A stretch of 64,000 nucleotides of DNA, from NCBI RefSeq assembly GCF_900231835.1, contig NZ_OCTN01000001.1, forward strand, positions 310,001 to 374,000. Reading direction: 5' to 3'. The position numbers and the translations under genes were made by a program. Shown piece by piece: positions 9,991 to 19,152 of the stretch. Every line of letters starts with the position of its first letter. Positions within the stretch are counted from its first letter, which is position 1. A model generated the notes under the pieces. The model was not told the origin of the DNA. It was given only the letters and a program-made list of their open reading frames with translations, and did not search any database. Source of the DNA: Pontivivens marinum. Its GTDB lineage: Bacteria; Pseudomonadota; Alphaproteobacteria; Rhodobacterales; Rhodobacteraceae.

Positions 9991-11469
9991 ATGAAAGCCA
10001 ACAAACATCCCATCGCCGCCGCAACCGGCCACCGCCTGACGACTCAGGCTGCATATGACGTGCTCAGCGCGGGCGGCACCGCCGTGGATGCGTGCATCGC
10101 CGCCGCCCTGATGGCCTGTGTGGTGGAACCGGTTCTGGCCGGACCGATGGGAGGCGGCTTCCTGATGTTGGCCCCATTACATGGCGCGCCGCGTGTGCTG
10201 GACGGCTTTGTCCAAACGCCGCGCCGCCGCATTCCCGGCGATGTGCAGCAGGTCGAAGCGGATTTCGGCGACACCACGCAGATTTTCCACATTGGCGCAG
10301 GCACCGTCGCCACACCCGGCCTGATCCCGATGTTGTTTGAGGCCCACGCCCGCGCTGGCAAAACGCCGATGCGTGAACTGGCCCAACCCGCAATCGAAAC
10401 CGCCCGTAACGGCCATGTCGTGACCACCCTACAGGCCGAGGTCGCACAGATTGCCGCCCCGATCCTGACCGCAGACCCACGCACGCAGCAGCGGTTCGGC
10501 ACCGCGGAACGCATCATGCAAGCGGGCGATACCCTGACCGCCCCCGACCTTGCCGACGTGCTGGAGGTCCTCGCGATTGAGGGCCCCCGCCTGTTCACTG
10601 AGGGGGAGGTCGCGCAGGCGCTGCTCTCGCTCGACGGCACCGTGCTGACCGCCGATGACCTGCGCCGCTATGCTCCGAAATGGCGCGATCCCCTGCAAAT
10701 GACCCGACGCGGCTGGCAGGTATCGTTAACCCCGTCCCCCTCCATCGGGGGCGCGCAAATCGCGCTGATGCTGGACGCGCTGCCCGATCAGGTTACGCCC
10801 GCGCTGCTGCACCTCGCACAGATTGAGCTGCTGAACCTGCGCGAAAAATCAGACACCACGCTGCGCTTTGATCCGACCTTGGCCGCTGAACTGCGCAAGA
10901 CGCTGGCCCGCCACGATGCCCGCCTGCGCGGCACGACCCATATCTCGGTCACGGATCAACAGGGGCTGGGCGCGGCGCTGACCCTATCCAACGGCACAGG
11001 CGCGGGAATGATCGTTCCGGGCACCGGCATCATGCCGAACAATATGTTGGGTGAGGAGGATCTGCTGCCCGCCGGTCCGGGCAGTTGGGAGCAGGACATC
11101 CGTCTCGCCTCCGCCATGTGCCCGATCAGCCTGCGCGCGCCGGACGGATCAATCACCATGATGGGATCAGGCGGGTCCAGCCGCATCCGCACCGCGCTCA
11201 GCCAGACCGCATTGCACCTGATCGACGGTATGGCGCTGGAGCAAGCAATCCTCGCCCCTCGCCTGCATCTGGATACCCTGAACGGGCCAGTCGCCGCAGA
11301 ACCGGCGGAGGAGCGTTGGTACGACGCCATTCGCGCCCTGCCTGCCGATCTGAACCTGTGGCCAGATCGTGCGATGTATTTTGGCGGGGTCCATGCCGTG
11401 CGCCGATCCCCCCGCGGTCAGATCGAGGCCGTAGCCGACCCGCGCCGCGATGGTTTCGCCCAGACCTAA
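9991..11469 (+). CDS. gamma-glutamyltransferase family protein (Ntn hydrolase)
   Basis: A 492-residue homologue of gamma-glutamyltransferase, which hydrolyses or transfers gamma-glutamyl groups after autocleavage. The N-terminus has the family AAATGHRLTTQAAYDVL and GGTAVDACIAA blocks. The predicted cleavage/nucleophile Thr315 lies in GTTHISV, followed by NGTGAGM and the GSGGSSRI substrate-binding loop. Two points are unusual against the classical enzyme: it is about 60-90 residues shorter, and no signal peptide is seen, so it is probably cytoplasmic. It could be an acylase or a specialised amidohydrolase instead of a glutathione-degrading enzyme. It overlaps the convergent exporter gene by 4 bases. 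Confidence 0.85.
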   Translation: MKANKHPIAAATGHRLTTQAAYDVLSAGGTAVDACIAAALMACVVEPVLAGPMGGGFLMLAPLHGAPRVLDGFVQTPRRRIPGDVQQVEADFGDTTQIFHIGAGTVATPGLIPMLFEAHARAGKTPMRELAQPAIETARNGHVVTTLQAEVAQIAAPILTADPRTQQRFGTAERIMQAGDTLTAPDLADVLEVLAIEGPRLFTEGEVAQALLSLDGTVLTADDLRRYAPKWRDPLQMTRRGWQVSLTPSPSIGGAQIALMLDALPDQVTPALLHLAQIELLNLREKSDTTLRFDPTLAAELRKTLARHDARLRGTTHISVTDQQGLGAALTLSNGTGAGMIVPGTGIMPNNMLGEEDLLPAGPGSWEQDIRLASAMCPISLRAPDGSITMMGSGGSSRIRTALSQTALHLIDGMALEQAILAPRLHLDTLNGPVAAEPAEERWYDAIRALPADLNLWPDRAMYFGGVHAVRRSPRGQIEAVADPRRDGFAQT

Positions 11470-12245
11470 CCCATCAGACCCCGACGCAGCAGGTTCAAAC
11501 CGGCGACAACCAGAACAACCAATGTCGCCTTGCGAAAGGTTTCCTGCTCCAACCGGTCCTGCACCAACAGGCCAGCGCCCATGCCCGCAATTGCAGGTAC
11601 GATCAACATCACCGATAGCGGCAACGTCAACTCGTTCAGCACGCCCGTCCGCCCATGAACCGTAATCACCACCAGCAGACCCAGCAGGAAGATCACGCCC
11701 TGTAGGCGCACCTGCTCCACCTTCGGTACCTCACGCGCCAGCAGGTACAGCACCACGGCGGGGCCGGTCACAGCGGCCAAACCGCCAAAGACCCCGGCCG
11801 TCACACCCGAAATAATCGTGGCGATGCGCGTTTTGCCCAGTTCCGGCCCCGGCCGCCAACCTGCCAGTTGCAGCACAGCAAAAAACGTAACCCCGCCACC
11901 GAGAACGATAAACAACATCTCCGTCGATAGGATGCTGACCAACGGCGCCACCATGCCCATCACGCACACGATCAGCAGCACATACCATCGGAACGCCATC
12001 AAGCTGCCAAGCGCCGCGCGCGGCCCATCCCGCAGCGCCTGCCACAGATTGGTCAGCGCCGCCGGCAACATGATCGCAGCAACGGCAATCGCGGCGGGCA
12101 TCAACGACCCGATGCCGCTGATCGCCACCATAGGCAGGGCGAAACCGACCGCTCCCTTCACGAATCCGGCGATGAACATGATCAAAACCGCAATCAGAAT
12201 CAGATCGAGGTCGATGGAGGCAAAAACAGGTGCGAAAAATGACAT
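11466..12245 (-). CDS. TSUP (TauE/SafE) family membrane transporter
   Basis: A 259-residue integral membrane protein with about eight hydrophobic helices and the TSUP signature near the N-terminus (FIAGFVKGAVGFALPMV) and again after the midpoint (GVTAGVFGGLAAVTGPAVVLYLL). This duplicated glycine-rich motif marks the sulfite/sulfoacetate/anion exporter family. The substrate cannot be read from the sequence. It is convergent with the gamma-glutamyltransferase-like gene and divergent from methylsuccinyl-CoA dehydrogenase. A second, unrelated sulfur-type transporter (YeeE/YedE) is near the right end of the window. Confidence 0.87.
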   Translation of the reverse strand: MSFFAPVFASIDLDLILIAVLIMFIAGFVKGAVGFALPMVAISGIGSLMPAAIAVAAIMLPAALTNLWQALRDGPRAALGSLMAFRWYVLLIVCVMGMVAPLVSILSTEMLFIVLGGGVTFFAVLQLAGWRPGPELGKTRIATIISGVTAGVFGGLAAVTGPAVVLYLLAREVPKVEQVRLQGVIFLLGLLVVITVHGRTGVLNELTLPLSVMLIVPAIAGMGAGLLVQDRLEQETFRKATLVVLVVAGLNLLRRGLMG

Positions 12246-12335
12246 GGCCTGAATTCACACGGCAAAGGGCGCAAACGCAATGCTAATAAACATTCTATAA
12301 ATTACACAATTACGCACGATTGTTGCGAGCACATC

Positions 12336-12364
12336 TTGACCCCTCCAAATCCGCACCCTAGTGT
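12336..12364 (+). promoter_or_regulatory. candidate sigma-70 promoter for methylsuccinyl-CoA dehydrogenase
   Basis: A TTGACC -35 box at 12336-12341 is followed after 17 bases by TAGTGT at 12359-12364, about 50 bases before the start codon. The -35 box is close to consensus and the -10 box is weak, so an activator may be needed. An AT-rich stretch lies just upstream (12286-12320). Confidence 0.4.
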
Positions 12365-12415
12365 CCCTCGCAACTGCACGGAATTTGTGCGCCGCACCAT
12401 TCGAGGGCTCGACCG

Positions 12416-14047
12416 ATGAAAGATACACCGATGAGCAATGATCGCATCCTACAGCAGGCCCAGGCCGCTATTGCCCCCTTGCAGGCCCTGCGCGGCGATG
12501 CGGTCGATGCACTGGCCACCCTAACGGCGCAGCGTAGCGTGGACGCAGTGCAATATGACGCCCACGGTGTTGCGTGGATCGCCACCTATTGCGAGGCGCT
12601 TGTGCAGCTTATCGACTGGGCGACACGCCTGAATGCCGATGGCGCGTTCGGTGAGATGGAGGAGCTGATCCTGACCATCGGCCTAGGCGAATATATCAGC
12701 CAGCTTTCCGGCGGCATCCCGATGAGCCAAGGTGAGATGTTCCGCCTTGCCGATCTGGGCCTGTCCCTGCCCGACGCCATGACGCCGCTCATGTCCGGCA
12801 ATACCGATGCGGCACGCCAACGCCTCGCCGCGCTGATGGTCGAACGGCAGGGCGTCGCGACCTTCGGCGCGACGGGTCTGGACGAAGAGTTCACCATGAT
12901 CCGCGACCAGTTCCGCCGCTTTGCCGATGATAAGGTCCTGCCACACGCCCATGAATGGCACCTAAAGGACGAGTTGATCCCGATGAGCATCATCGAGGAA
13001 ATGTCCGAACTCGGCGTCTTTGGCCTGACAATACCTGAGGAGCATGGCGGCTTCGGCCTCGGCAAAACCGCGATATGTGTGGTGTCCGAGGAACTGTCGC
13101 GCGGCTATATCGGCGTTGGCTCGCTGGGCACACGGTCGGAAATCGCGGCGGAGCTGATCCTTGGTGGTGGCACTGACGCGCAAAAGGCGGAATGGCTGCC
13201 GAAACTCGCCAGCGGTGAAACCCTGCCCACCGCTGTGTTCACCGAACCCAATACCGGATCGGACCTTGGTGCGCTGAAAACACGCGGCGTACAGGATGGC
13301 GATGACTGGGTGCTGCGTGGCAACAAAACATGGATCACCCATGGCGGCCGCACCGACCTGATGACCGTACTTGCCCGCACCGTGCCCGATACGGATGATT
13401 ATTCCGGCCTGTCCATGTTCCTCGCCCCGAAAACCCGTGGCACTGATGCGGAGCCCTTCCCCGATGCGACAATCCATGGTGGAGAGATCGAGGTCCTCGG
13501 CTATCGCGGGATGAAGGAATACACTCTCGCCCTCGACGATCACCGCGTTTCCGGCGATGCGCTGTTGGGTGGCAAACAGGGTCAGGGCTTCCGCCAGCTT
13601 ATGCGCACATTCGAAAGCGCCCGCATCCAGACCGCCGCCCGCGCTATAGGTGTGGCGCAATGCGCGATGGAGCTTAGCCTGCAATACGCGCTGGACCGCA
13701 CCGCCTTTGGCGCGCCACTGGTCGAAAAACCCCGCGTTTATGCCAAACTAGCCATGATGGCGGTTGAGATCATGATCGCACGGCAGCTCACATATTTCTC
13801 CGCCCGCGAAAAGGACGCCGAGCGTCGCTGCGATCTGGAGGCCGGCATGGCCAAACTGCTGGGCGCGCGCGTCGCATGGGCCGCTGCGGATAACGGCGTG
13901 CAAATCCACGGTGGCAATGGTTTCGCGATGGAATACCCGATCAGCCGCGTGCTGTGCGATGCCCGCATCCTCAACATATTCGAGGGCGCAGCCGAAATTC
14001 AGGCCCATGTTATCGCCCGCCGCCTGCTAGATACTCGCCAAGCGTAG
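12416..14047 (+). CDS. mcd: acyl-CoA dehydrogenase, probably (2S)-methylsuccinyl-CoA dehydrogenase
   Basis: A 543-residue flavoprotein. Residues from about 160 onward form a complete acyl-CoA dehydrogenase: FTEPNTGSDLG (FAD/substrate loop), TWITHGG, and near the end IHGGNGFAMEYPISR and NIFEGAAEIQ, where the Glu is in the catalytic-base position. The extra N-terminal helical region of about 150 residues and the QLSGGIPMSQGEMFRL segment match the methylsuccinyl-CoA dehydrogenase subgroup of the ethylmalonyl-CoA pathway (methylsuccinyl-CoA to mesaconyl-CoA). That assignment is based on domain layout, so another long acyl-CoA dehydrogenase remains possible. The start at 12416 has a GAGGG site 8 bases before it; an ATG at 12431 is an alternative. 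Confidence 0.88.
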   Translation: MKDTPMSNDRILQQAQAAIAPLQALRGDAVDALATLTAQRSVDAVQYDAHGVAWIATYCEALVQLIDWATRLNADGAFGEMEELILTIGLGEYISQLSGGIPMSQGEMFRLADLGLSLPDAMTPLMSGNTDAARQRLAALMVERQGVATFGATGLDEEFTMIRDQFRRFADDKVLPHAHEWHLKDELIPMSIIEEMSELGVFGLTIPEEHGGFGLGKTAICVVSEELSRGYIGVGSLGTRSEIAAELILGGGTDAQKAEWLPKLASGETLPTAVFTEPNTGSDLGALKTRGVQDGDDWVLRGNKTWITHGGRTDLMTVLARTVPDTDDYSGLSMFLAPKTRGTDAEPFPDATIHGGEIEVLGYRGMKEYTLALDDHRVSGDALLGGKQGQGFRQLMRTFESARIQTAARAIGVAQCAMELSLQYALDRTAFGAPLVEKPRVYAKLAMMAVEIMIARQLTYFSAREKDAERRCDLEAGMAKLLGARVAWAAADNGVQIHGGNGFAMEYPISRVLCDARILNIFEGAAEIQAHVIARRLLDTRQA

Positions 14048-14109
14048 CCTTGCCCCAGCGGGGCACGCGGGTTAGCTCTGGTGCGACCCAAACTGACGGA
14101 CGCTGACCC

Positions 14110-14586
14110 ATGTTGCGCATCGCGCCCCTGCTGCTGCTATTCCTCGCTGCCTGTGACCCCACCCCGCGTGAGGTTTCGGCCCCTGCCCCCGGCCGGCCCG
14201 CCCCATCGCGGGGCGCGGAGATTGCCGCGCTTGAGGCGGCAAATGCCCCACCCGAAATCATCCCGACGCAGATCAGCGACGTGGATTGGGCGTTGACCGT
14301 ACTGAACGACCGGCTGGTCGGGCGCGTGATGGAGGTTGACCTGTCCGGCGGACAGATCGACGGCACCGGCCCCTGTCAGGATATTCGCGGCAACTATTTC
14401 GGAACGGGTGAGATTTTCGTGGTGGAAACCATCGTCGTGCCCCGCCTGCCCGATTGCGAGCGTGCCACCCTGCAAGAGGAAATCGCCATCGCCATGATCG
14501 ACGCCCGCTCCGCCCATGTGGAGAACGGCGTGCTGGTTATGCGTGATGCGGGCGGGATTATCCGGTTGGAGTTCCTGCCGCTTTAA
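14110..14586 (+). CDS. META/HslJ-like lipoprotein
   Basis: A 158-residue predicted outer-membrane or periplasmic lipoprotein. The signal peptide runs LLLLFLAAC, with the lipobox Cys at residue 15. It is followed by a Pro/Ala-rich spacer of about 20 residues. The folded part contains a GPCQDIRGNYFGTG segment, then a conserved Cys, and ends with a paired-strand VLVMRDAGGIIRLEFL. This layout resembles META-domain (HslJ-like) proteins, but the similarity is weak and I hold it as a suggestion. The gene is 62 bases after mcd and its 3' end overlaps recO by 29 bases. Confidence 0.75.
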   Translation: MLRIAPLLLLFLAACDPTPREVSAPAPGRPAPSRGAEIAALEAANAPPEIIPTQISDVDWALTVLNDRLVGRVMEVDLSGGQIDGTGPCQDIRGNYFGTGEIFVVETIVVPRLPDCERATLQEEIAIAMIDARSAHVENGVLVMRDAGGIIRLEFLPL

Positions 14587-15313
14587 CCATCTGCCCCACA
14601 ATCGCCCGCGCCGCCTGATCCCGCGCATCCAGCGCGTTGGATCGGGTCAGGGTCGGGCCCAGCCATTGCCGCAGGAAATGCCCCGTCAGGCGCAGCGCAT
14701 CCGCCGTTTCCTGTGCGCTGGCATCCCCACCCATCAGCAAGAACAGTGGCAGCGGCAGTAACCGATCCGCCCATTCCCCCGCGCCCTGCTGCGACACGGC
14801 GCGACCTGTGCGCGGTGAGACATAGCGCAATTGCTGCGTCACCCCCGTCACCGCACAACAGCTTAGGTCCAGGCCGAACCCCAAATCCGCCAGCAGCGAT
14901 AATTCCCATTGCGCGTATAGCTGCGGCCAATCGGGTTGGCGGGCCAGCGTGTCGAGCAACGCGTAGGTGCGATCATGCACCTCCTCTACCGGCTGCCGCT
15001 CCGCTATACAGGTGGTCAACAGCGCCGCCACCGATTGCAGCGCGGCCAGTGCAGCCCGATCCGCCATGATCGGCACGGCGCGCGACCGAACAGGCTCCAC
15101 CACGAAACTGCCGATATGATCCTCGATCCGTGCGCGCCAAGTCAGGTCCAGTTGCGCGCCGACCTGTAGCAGAGGCGCCTGTTTGCGCGACGCGCCCCCG
15201 CGCACGACACCTGCATGCAGGCCGTGATCGCGGGTCAGAACTTCGATAATTGCATTGGCCTCACCATGACGCCGGACGGCCAGCAGGATGCCCTGCTCGC
15301 GCCACTCGATCAC
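14558..15313 (-). CDS. recO: DNA repair protein RecO
   Basis: A 251-residue RecO, which helps RecR load RecA on SSB-coated single strands in gap repair. The N-terminal OB fold starts MIEWREQGILLAVRRHGEANAI, the usual RecO beginning, followed by VVRGGASRKQAPLLQVG. A central helical region contains the CCAVTG pair, a remnant of the zinc-binding site. The gene starts with a 4-base overlap on the DUF1491 gene and closes the lepB-rnc-era-recO run. Confidence 0.93.
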   Translation of the reverse strand: MIEWREQGILLAVRRHGEANAIIEVLTRDHGLHAGVVRGGASRKQAPLLQVGAQLDLTWRARIEDHIGSFVVEPVRSRAVPIMADRAALAALQSVAALLTTCIAERQPVEEVHDRTYALLDTLARQPDWPQLYAQWELSLLADLGFGLDLSCCAVTGVTQQLRYVSPRTGRAVSQQGAGEWADRLLPLPLFLLMGGDASAQETADALRLTGHFLRQWLGPTLTRSNALDARDQAARAIVGQMVKAAGTPTG

Positions 15314-15645
15314 GCCAGGCCCTCCTCATCCAGCAGATGCCGACCTGCGCGATCCTCGACCTCAACGATCCACAGATCGGGGTCGGACATACGCTGGCGG
15401 GTCAGCTCATCCTCAACCGTGCGATCCGCACCGGCAATCAGCTCAACCCAGATACGGTTGAACTCCATATCATAACTGCGGTGAAAGGCCCGCGCCTGCC
15501 CGTCCAGCGTGTTCAGCTTGACGATCACAGCGCCCGCCGTGGCGTCACCCTTGGCCGTTAAAAACACCGGAATGTCATTCAACCGCAGGCGCGCCAGATA
15601 GGCATGCACCCAGAATTCAGAGGTGAGGCGCGGCTCAGCCGCCAT
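15310..15645 (-). CDS. DUF1491 family protein
   Basis: A 111-residue protein matching the alphaproteobacterial DUF1491 family. It begins LTSEFWVHAYLARLRL, then IPVFLTAKGDATAGAVIVKLN, and ends with DLWIVEVEDRAGRHLLDEEGL. This alternation suggests a small alpha/beta fold. There is no signal peptide or membrane span. It is locked between era (11-base overlap) and recO (4-base overlap), the conserved position for this family, but no function is established. Confidence 0.88.
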   Translation of the reverse strand: MAAEPRLTSEFWVHAYLARLRLNDIPVFLTAKGDATAGAVIVKLNTLDGQARAFHRSYDMEFNRIWVELIAGADRTVEDELTRQRMSDPDLWIVEVEDRAGRHLLDEEGLA

Positions 15646-16552
15646 CTTTGATGTCGAGCCCCATTTCGCTAAAGCGCTCTGCCTCGCTCAGCCAGTTCGG
15701 CCGTACCTTGATTTGCAGGAACAGGTGGACCTTCTGGCCCAGAAACTCGTTCAGTTCCTCGCGCGCGGCCATGCTGACCGCCTTGATCGTCTCACCCTTC
15801 GGGCCGAGCGCGATGCCCTTATGCCCGTCACGCATGACATAGATGATCTGATCGATCCGGACCGAGCCATCCTTGCGCTCCTCCCAGCTTTCCGTCTCAA
15901 CGGTCAACTGATAGGGCAATTCCTGATGCAGGCGCAGGGTCAGCTTTTCGCGTGTAATCTCCGCCGCGATCATGCGCAGCGGCAGGTCGGCGATCTGATC
16001 CGCAGGGTACATCCACGGCCCCTCGGGCACACGACCAGCCAGCCACGCCTTCAGGTCATCAACGCCGTAGCCCTTCTCCGCCGAAACCATAAAGATTTGG
16101 GCAAAATCGAATTCCTTGGACATCTCCGCCGTCAGCGCCAGCAGGCGGTCACGAGGAATCCGGTCGATTTTGTTAATAGCGAGGGCAACCTTCTGCCCCT
16201 CAACATCACGTTCCTTTAGCGCGGCGATAATCGCGTCCACGCCGTCAGTCTTGCCGCGATGCGCCTCGATCAACAGGACCACAATGTCGGCATCCGCGGC
16301 ACCGGACCATGCGGCCTTAACCATGGCGCGATCCAGATTGCGGCGCGGGCGGAACAGACCAGGCGTATCGACCAGCACCAGCTGGCTGTCCCCCTCCATC
16401 GCGACGCCGCGAATGCGGGCGCGGGTGGTCTGGACCTTATGCGTCACAATCGACACTTTCGCCCCGACCATCGCATTGGTCAGGGTGGATTTACCGGCAT
16501 TGGGTTCACCAATAAGGGCAACGAAGCCTGCGCGGGTTTGCTGTTCAGTCAT
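15635..16552 (-). CDS. era: GTPase Era
   Basis: A 305-residue GTPase that binds the 3' end of 16S rRNA and helps mature the 30S subunit. The G domain has G1 [10 protein letters not shown]3 DTPGLF and G4 NKID. The C-terminal KH domain carries the [21 protein letters not shown] motif. The frame is open for about 300 bases upstream inside rnc, but the family N-terminus ([13 protein letters not shown]) places the ATG at 16550-16552, overlapping the rnc stop by 8 bases. Confidence 0.95.
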   Translation of the reverse strand: MTEQQTRAGFVALIGEPNAGKSTLTNAMVGAKVSIVTHKVQTTRARIRGVAMEGDSQLVLVDTPGLFRPRRNLDRAMVKAAWSGAADADIVVLLIEAHRGKTDGVDAIIAALKERDVEGQKVALAINKIDRIPRDRLLALTAEMSKEFDFAQIFMVSAEKGYGVDDLKAWLAGRVPEGPWMYPADQIADLPLRMIAAEITREKLTLRLHQELPYQLTVETESWEERKDGSVRIDQIIYVMRDGHKGIALGPKGETIKAVSMAAREELNEFLGQKVHLFLQIKVRPNWLSEAERFSEMGLDIKDGG

Positions 16553-17231
16553 CGGACGAAATCTCCTCAAGCAGGCGGCGGGCGGCCTGCTGTTCGGCGT
16601 CGCGCTTGCTGCTCGCCTCCGCCGATGCGGTGCCACCGGATTCGAGACGTACCTCGATGGTGAAGACCGGCTTGTGATCCGGCCCACGCCGGTTAACGAC
16701 CTTGTAGACGGGCAATGCCTCGCCCCGGGCCTGTGCGAGCTCCTGAAGTCGGGTTTTCGCGTCGCGCGCGTCCTCCTCGGCTCCGGCAATATAATCGGCC
16801 CATAGGCGCAGGATAACCGCGCGGGCCTTTTCCATACCAGCATCGCGGTAAACGGCGGCAATCACTGCCTCCATCGCGTCGCCCAGCAATGCGGTTTTGC
16901 GCCGACCACCGGTCTGCGCCTCGGATCGGCCAAGGATCAGCGCCTCACCAATCCCGACATGGGTGGCAATCGCGGCGCAGGTTTCCTTGCGCACCAATGC
17001 GTTGAAACGCGGCGCGATCAGGCCCTCGGCCGCATTCTTATCCTCGGTCAGCAATGCCTCGGCAATCACCAATCCCAGAACGCGATCCCCCAGAAATTCC
17101 AGACGCTGGTTATCAGGGCGCGCACGGTTTGCGATCGAGGAATGCGTCAGCGCACGCTCCAGCAAACCGGGGTCCGCAAATTCATGCCCCAGCGCCCGCA
17201 TCAGGGCGGCGCGTGCAGATTTCGCGCTCAC
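16545..17231 (-). CDS. rnc: ribonuclease III
   Basis: A double-strand-specific endoribonuclease that processes rRNA precursors. The N-terminal catalytic domain has the signature [16 protein letters not shown], with acidic metal ligands, and a later [14 protein letters not shown]. The C-terminal dsRBD spans about the last 75 residues. The start is either GTG at 17229-17231, forming a GTGA overlap with the lepB stop (228 residues, usual length), or ATG at 17240. I prefer the GTG because of length and overlap, but the ribosome site is poor for both. Confidence 0.93.
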   Translation of the reverse strand: MSAKSARAALMRALGHEFADPGLLERALTHSSIANRARPDNQRLEFLGDRVLGLVIAEALLTEDKNAAEGLIAPRFNALVRKETCAAIATHVGIGEALILGRSEAQTGGRRKTALLGDAMEAVIAAVYRDAGMEKARAVILRLWADYIAGAEEDARDAKTRLQELAQARGEALPVYKVVNRRGPDHKPVFTIEVRLESGGTASAEASSKRDAEQQAARRLLEEISSDD

Positions 17232-18055
17232 TCCACCCATTCCAGCAGGCGATCCATGCGCCAATTCCAGACCTTGAACAGGGACGATCCAGCAGCCGAG
17301 AACACGACGAGGTTCGCCTTTCCGATCAGCAGATCACGATGCACGAATCCAACGCCGGACCCGCTAAAGGGCGGCGGGCCGGACAGCTCCGCACGGAATT
17401 CAGAGGTTTGCGCGCGCGTGAAATAGCGGCTGTCGGTCGAGTTATCGCGGTTATCGCCCATAAAGAAGTAATGCTCATCCGGCACGGTATAGATCGGCGT
17501 GTTGTCGCCCGTCTCATCCCCGATATTCAGAACCATGTGATCCACGCCATTTGGCAGGCTCTCAATGAACTGTTCCTTCTGACACGTCGCACCCAGGGAT
17601 ACGGAGCCATTGGCGCAGCGCGGACGGGTGGCCTGTTGATATTCAAAGATTTCCTCGAACGGCTCCGCAGGAACCAGCGGCAGCATCTCACCGTTCAGGA
17701 TCAGGCGTCCGCCCTGCATTTGCACGGTATCACCGGGCAGACCGATCAGGCGTTTGATGTAATCCTGGCCCAGCCCCTCATGCCGGAACACAACGATATC
17801 GCCGCGCTCTGGCTCGCTAAAGAACAGGCGGCCATCAACGGCGCACAGGGCCATCGGGCAGGAATAGCGCGAATAGCCGTAGGCGAATTTGTTCACGAAC
17901 AGGAAATCACCGATCAGCAGCGTCGGCTTCATCGAGCCGGACGGAATGTAGAACGGTTGGAAAAACAGGGTTCGGATCAGTCCAGCCAGCAGAAAGGCAT
18001 AGATGACGGTCTTGAGCGTATCCAGAACGCCGCCCTCAGAATTCTTACTGGCCAT
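17228..18055 (-). CDS. lepB: signal peptidase I
   Basis: A 275-residue type I leader peptidase that cleaves Sec and Tat signal peptides at the outer face of the inner membrane. One N-terminal helix (about residues 14-34) anchors it. The catalytic Ser41 lies in [10 protein letters not shown] and the general-base Lys101 in [12 protein letters not shown]. The later [16 protein letters not shown] block is also conserved. Four cysteines (66, 71 and a later pair) are extra to the E. coli pattern and could form disulfides. It heads the lepB-rnc-era-DUF1491-recO overlap chain. Confidence 0.95.
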   Translation of the reverse strand: MASKNSEGGVLDTLKTVIYAFLLAGLIRTLFFQPFYIPSGSMKPTLLIGDFLFVNKFAYGYSRYSCPMALCAVDGRLFFSEPERGDIVVFRHEGLGQDYIKRLIGLPGDTVQMQGGRLILNGEMLPLVPAEPFEEIFEYQQATRPRCANGSVSLGATCQKEQFIESLPNGVDHMVLNIGDETGDNTPIYTVPDEHYFFMGDNRDNSTDSRYFTRAQTSEFRAELSGPPPFSGSGVGFVHRDLLIGKANLVVFSAAGSSLFKVWNWRMDRLLEWVE

Positions 18056-18100
18056 GAAACACTGTCCTTGTGGGTTTTGATGCTAGTGCGGGTTCTTGCG

Positions 18101-18532
18101 CTAAGCCCCCGGAATGTCAACTGGCGCGGGGGATGTGACGGGGCGTGCCTCGATCACGACAAAGGCACTGGCCCATGGGTGATCGTCGGTCAAACTAACG
18201 TGGATAAAGGGCTCACAGCCCGCAGGCGTCATGGTTTTCAACCGCTCTGCCGCCCAACCGGTGACGTGCATGGTGGGCTGGCCTGTGCGCAAATTACGCA
18301 CCTCCATATCGCGCCACGCAATCCCCATGCGCAAACCGGTGCCGAGCGCCTTGGAGCACGCCTCCTTGGCTGCCCAGCGTTTTGCGTAACTTTCAACCCG
18401 ATTGGCCACCCGCTCGGAACGGGCGCGCTCAATGTCGGTATAGCAACGGTTCAAAAACCGCTCGCCGAACCGCGCAATGGTGCCCTCGATCCGCTCGATA
18501 TTCGCCATATCCGTGCCAACACCCAAGATCAC
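18101..18532 (-). CDS. acpS: holo-[acyl-carrier-protein] synthase
   Basis: A 143-residue AcpS that transfers 4'-phosphopantetheine from CoA to apo-ACP. The first motif [15 protein letters not shown] contains the Mg ligand Asp8. The second, [12 protein letters not shown], contains the Glu ligand near residue 57. The C-terminal [16 protein letters not shown] strand is typical. There is an extra tail of about 12 residues rich in Pro/Ala/Val. The start overlaps the stop of the LysE-type gene by 4 bases. Confidence 0.94.
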   Translation of the reverse strand: MILGVGTDMANIERIEGTIARFGERFLNRCYTDIERARSERVANRVESYAKRWAAKEACSKALGTGLRMGIAWRDMEVRNLRTGQPTMHVTGWAAERLKTMTPAGCEPFIHVSLTDDHPWASAFVVIEARPVTSPAPVDIPGA

Positions 18533-19152
18533 GTCAGGCCACCCCTTAAAATACGCAAGGCAGCGCCCGCAAACAGGACTGCAACCGCCCCCTCAATCCA
18601 GCGGCGCGAGCGCAGATAAACAGCCTGCGCACGGGCCGAGGAGAACAACACCGCATAGCCCAGAAACACTGTCGCACTTTGCACTGCGATCAGGGCGACA
18701 ACCATCACAACATCCAGCGTCGTTGCCGTCGCCGGAATGCCGACCGTGTATAACGCGCCAAAGAAAAAGATCGCCTTCGGATTGGTCAGGTGTAGGCCAA
18801 GCCCCCGCAGATAGCTGCCGCGCAAGGCCCGTGCATCCGACGGTTTCGCAACTGGATTGCCTGCACGCACGGCGGACCGCGCCGATTTATACGCCAACCA
18901 CAGCAGATAGAATGCCGCCGCGTAGCGCAGCACCTCCAACAGCCCCGCATGGGCCGCCATGATACCGCCCAACCCCAACGCCGCCGCGCAGGACCACATC
19001 AGCGAGCCGGTCAAAACCCCGCTGGCCACGGAGACACCATGTGCCCGCCCACGCTGCATCGACGTGCTGGTAATGGCCAAGGTAGCAGGCCCGGGGCTGG
19101 CCACCGCAATCAATGCGGCAACCATAATCAGGCCGAAATCGGCAGGGTTCAT
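18529..19152 (-). CDS. LysE family amino-acid exporter
   Basis: A 207-residue membrane protein of the LysE/RhtB family, with six hydrophobic helices and the N-terminal signature [19 protein letters not shown]. Members export amino acids or their derivatives, but the substrate is not readable here. The start overlaps the pdxJ stop by 4 bases and its stop overlaps the acpS start by 4 bases, so it is embedded in the usual pdxJ-acpS gene pair and must be co-translated with them. Confidence 0.9.
   Translation of the reverse strand: MNPADFGLIMVAALIAVASPGPATLAITSTSMQRGRAHGVSVASGVLTGSLMWSCAAALGLGGIMAAHAGLLEVLRYAAAFYLLWLAYKSARSAVRAGNPVAKPSDARALRGSYLRGLGLHLTNPKAIFFFGALYTVGIPATATTLDVVMVVALIAVQSATVFLGYAVLFSSARAQAVYLRSRRWIEGAVAVLFAGAALRILRGGLT

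Noticed and set aside
14051-14065. Six-base GC hairpin after mcd
   Set aside because: No T-run and transcription probably continues into the lipoprotein gene; too weak to call a terminator.
16553-16861. N-terminal extension of Era by about 100 residues
   Set aside because: The extension lies wholly inside rnc, is Arg/Pro/Ser-rich and unlike any Era; the family start is at 16552.
17054-18619. A 521-codon open frame on the + strand opposite rnc, lepB and acpS
   Set aside because: Antisense to three genes with clear catalytic motifs; low-complexity Arg/Gln/His-rich translation.
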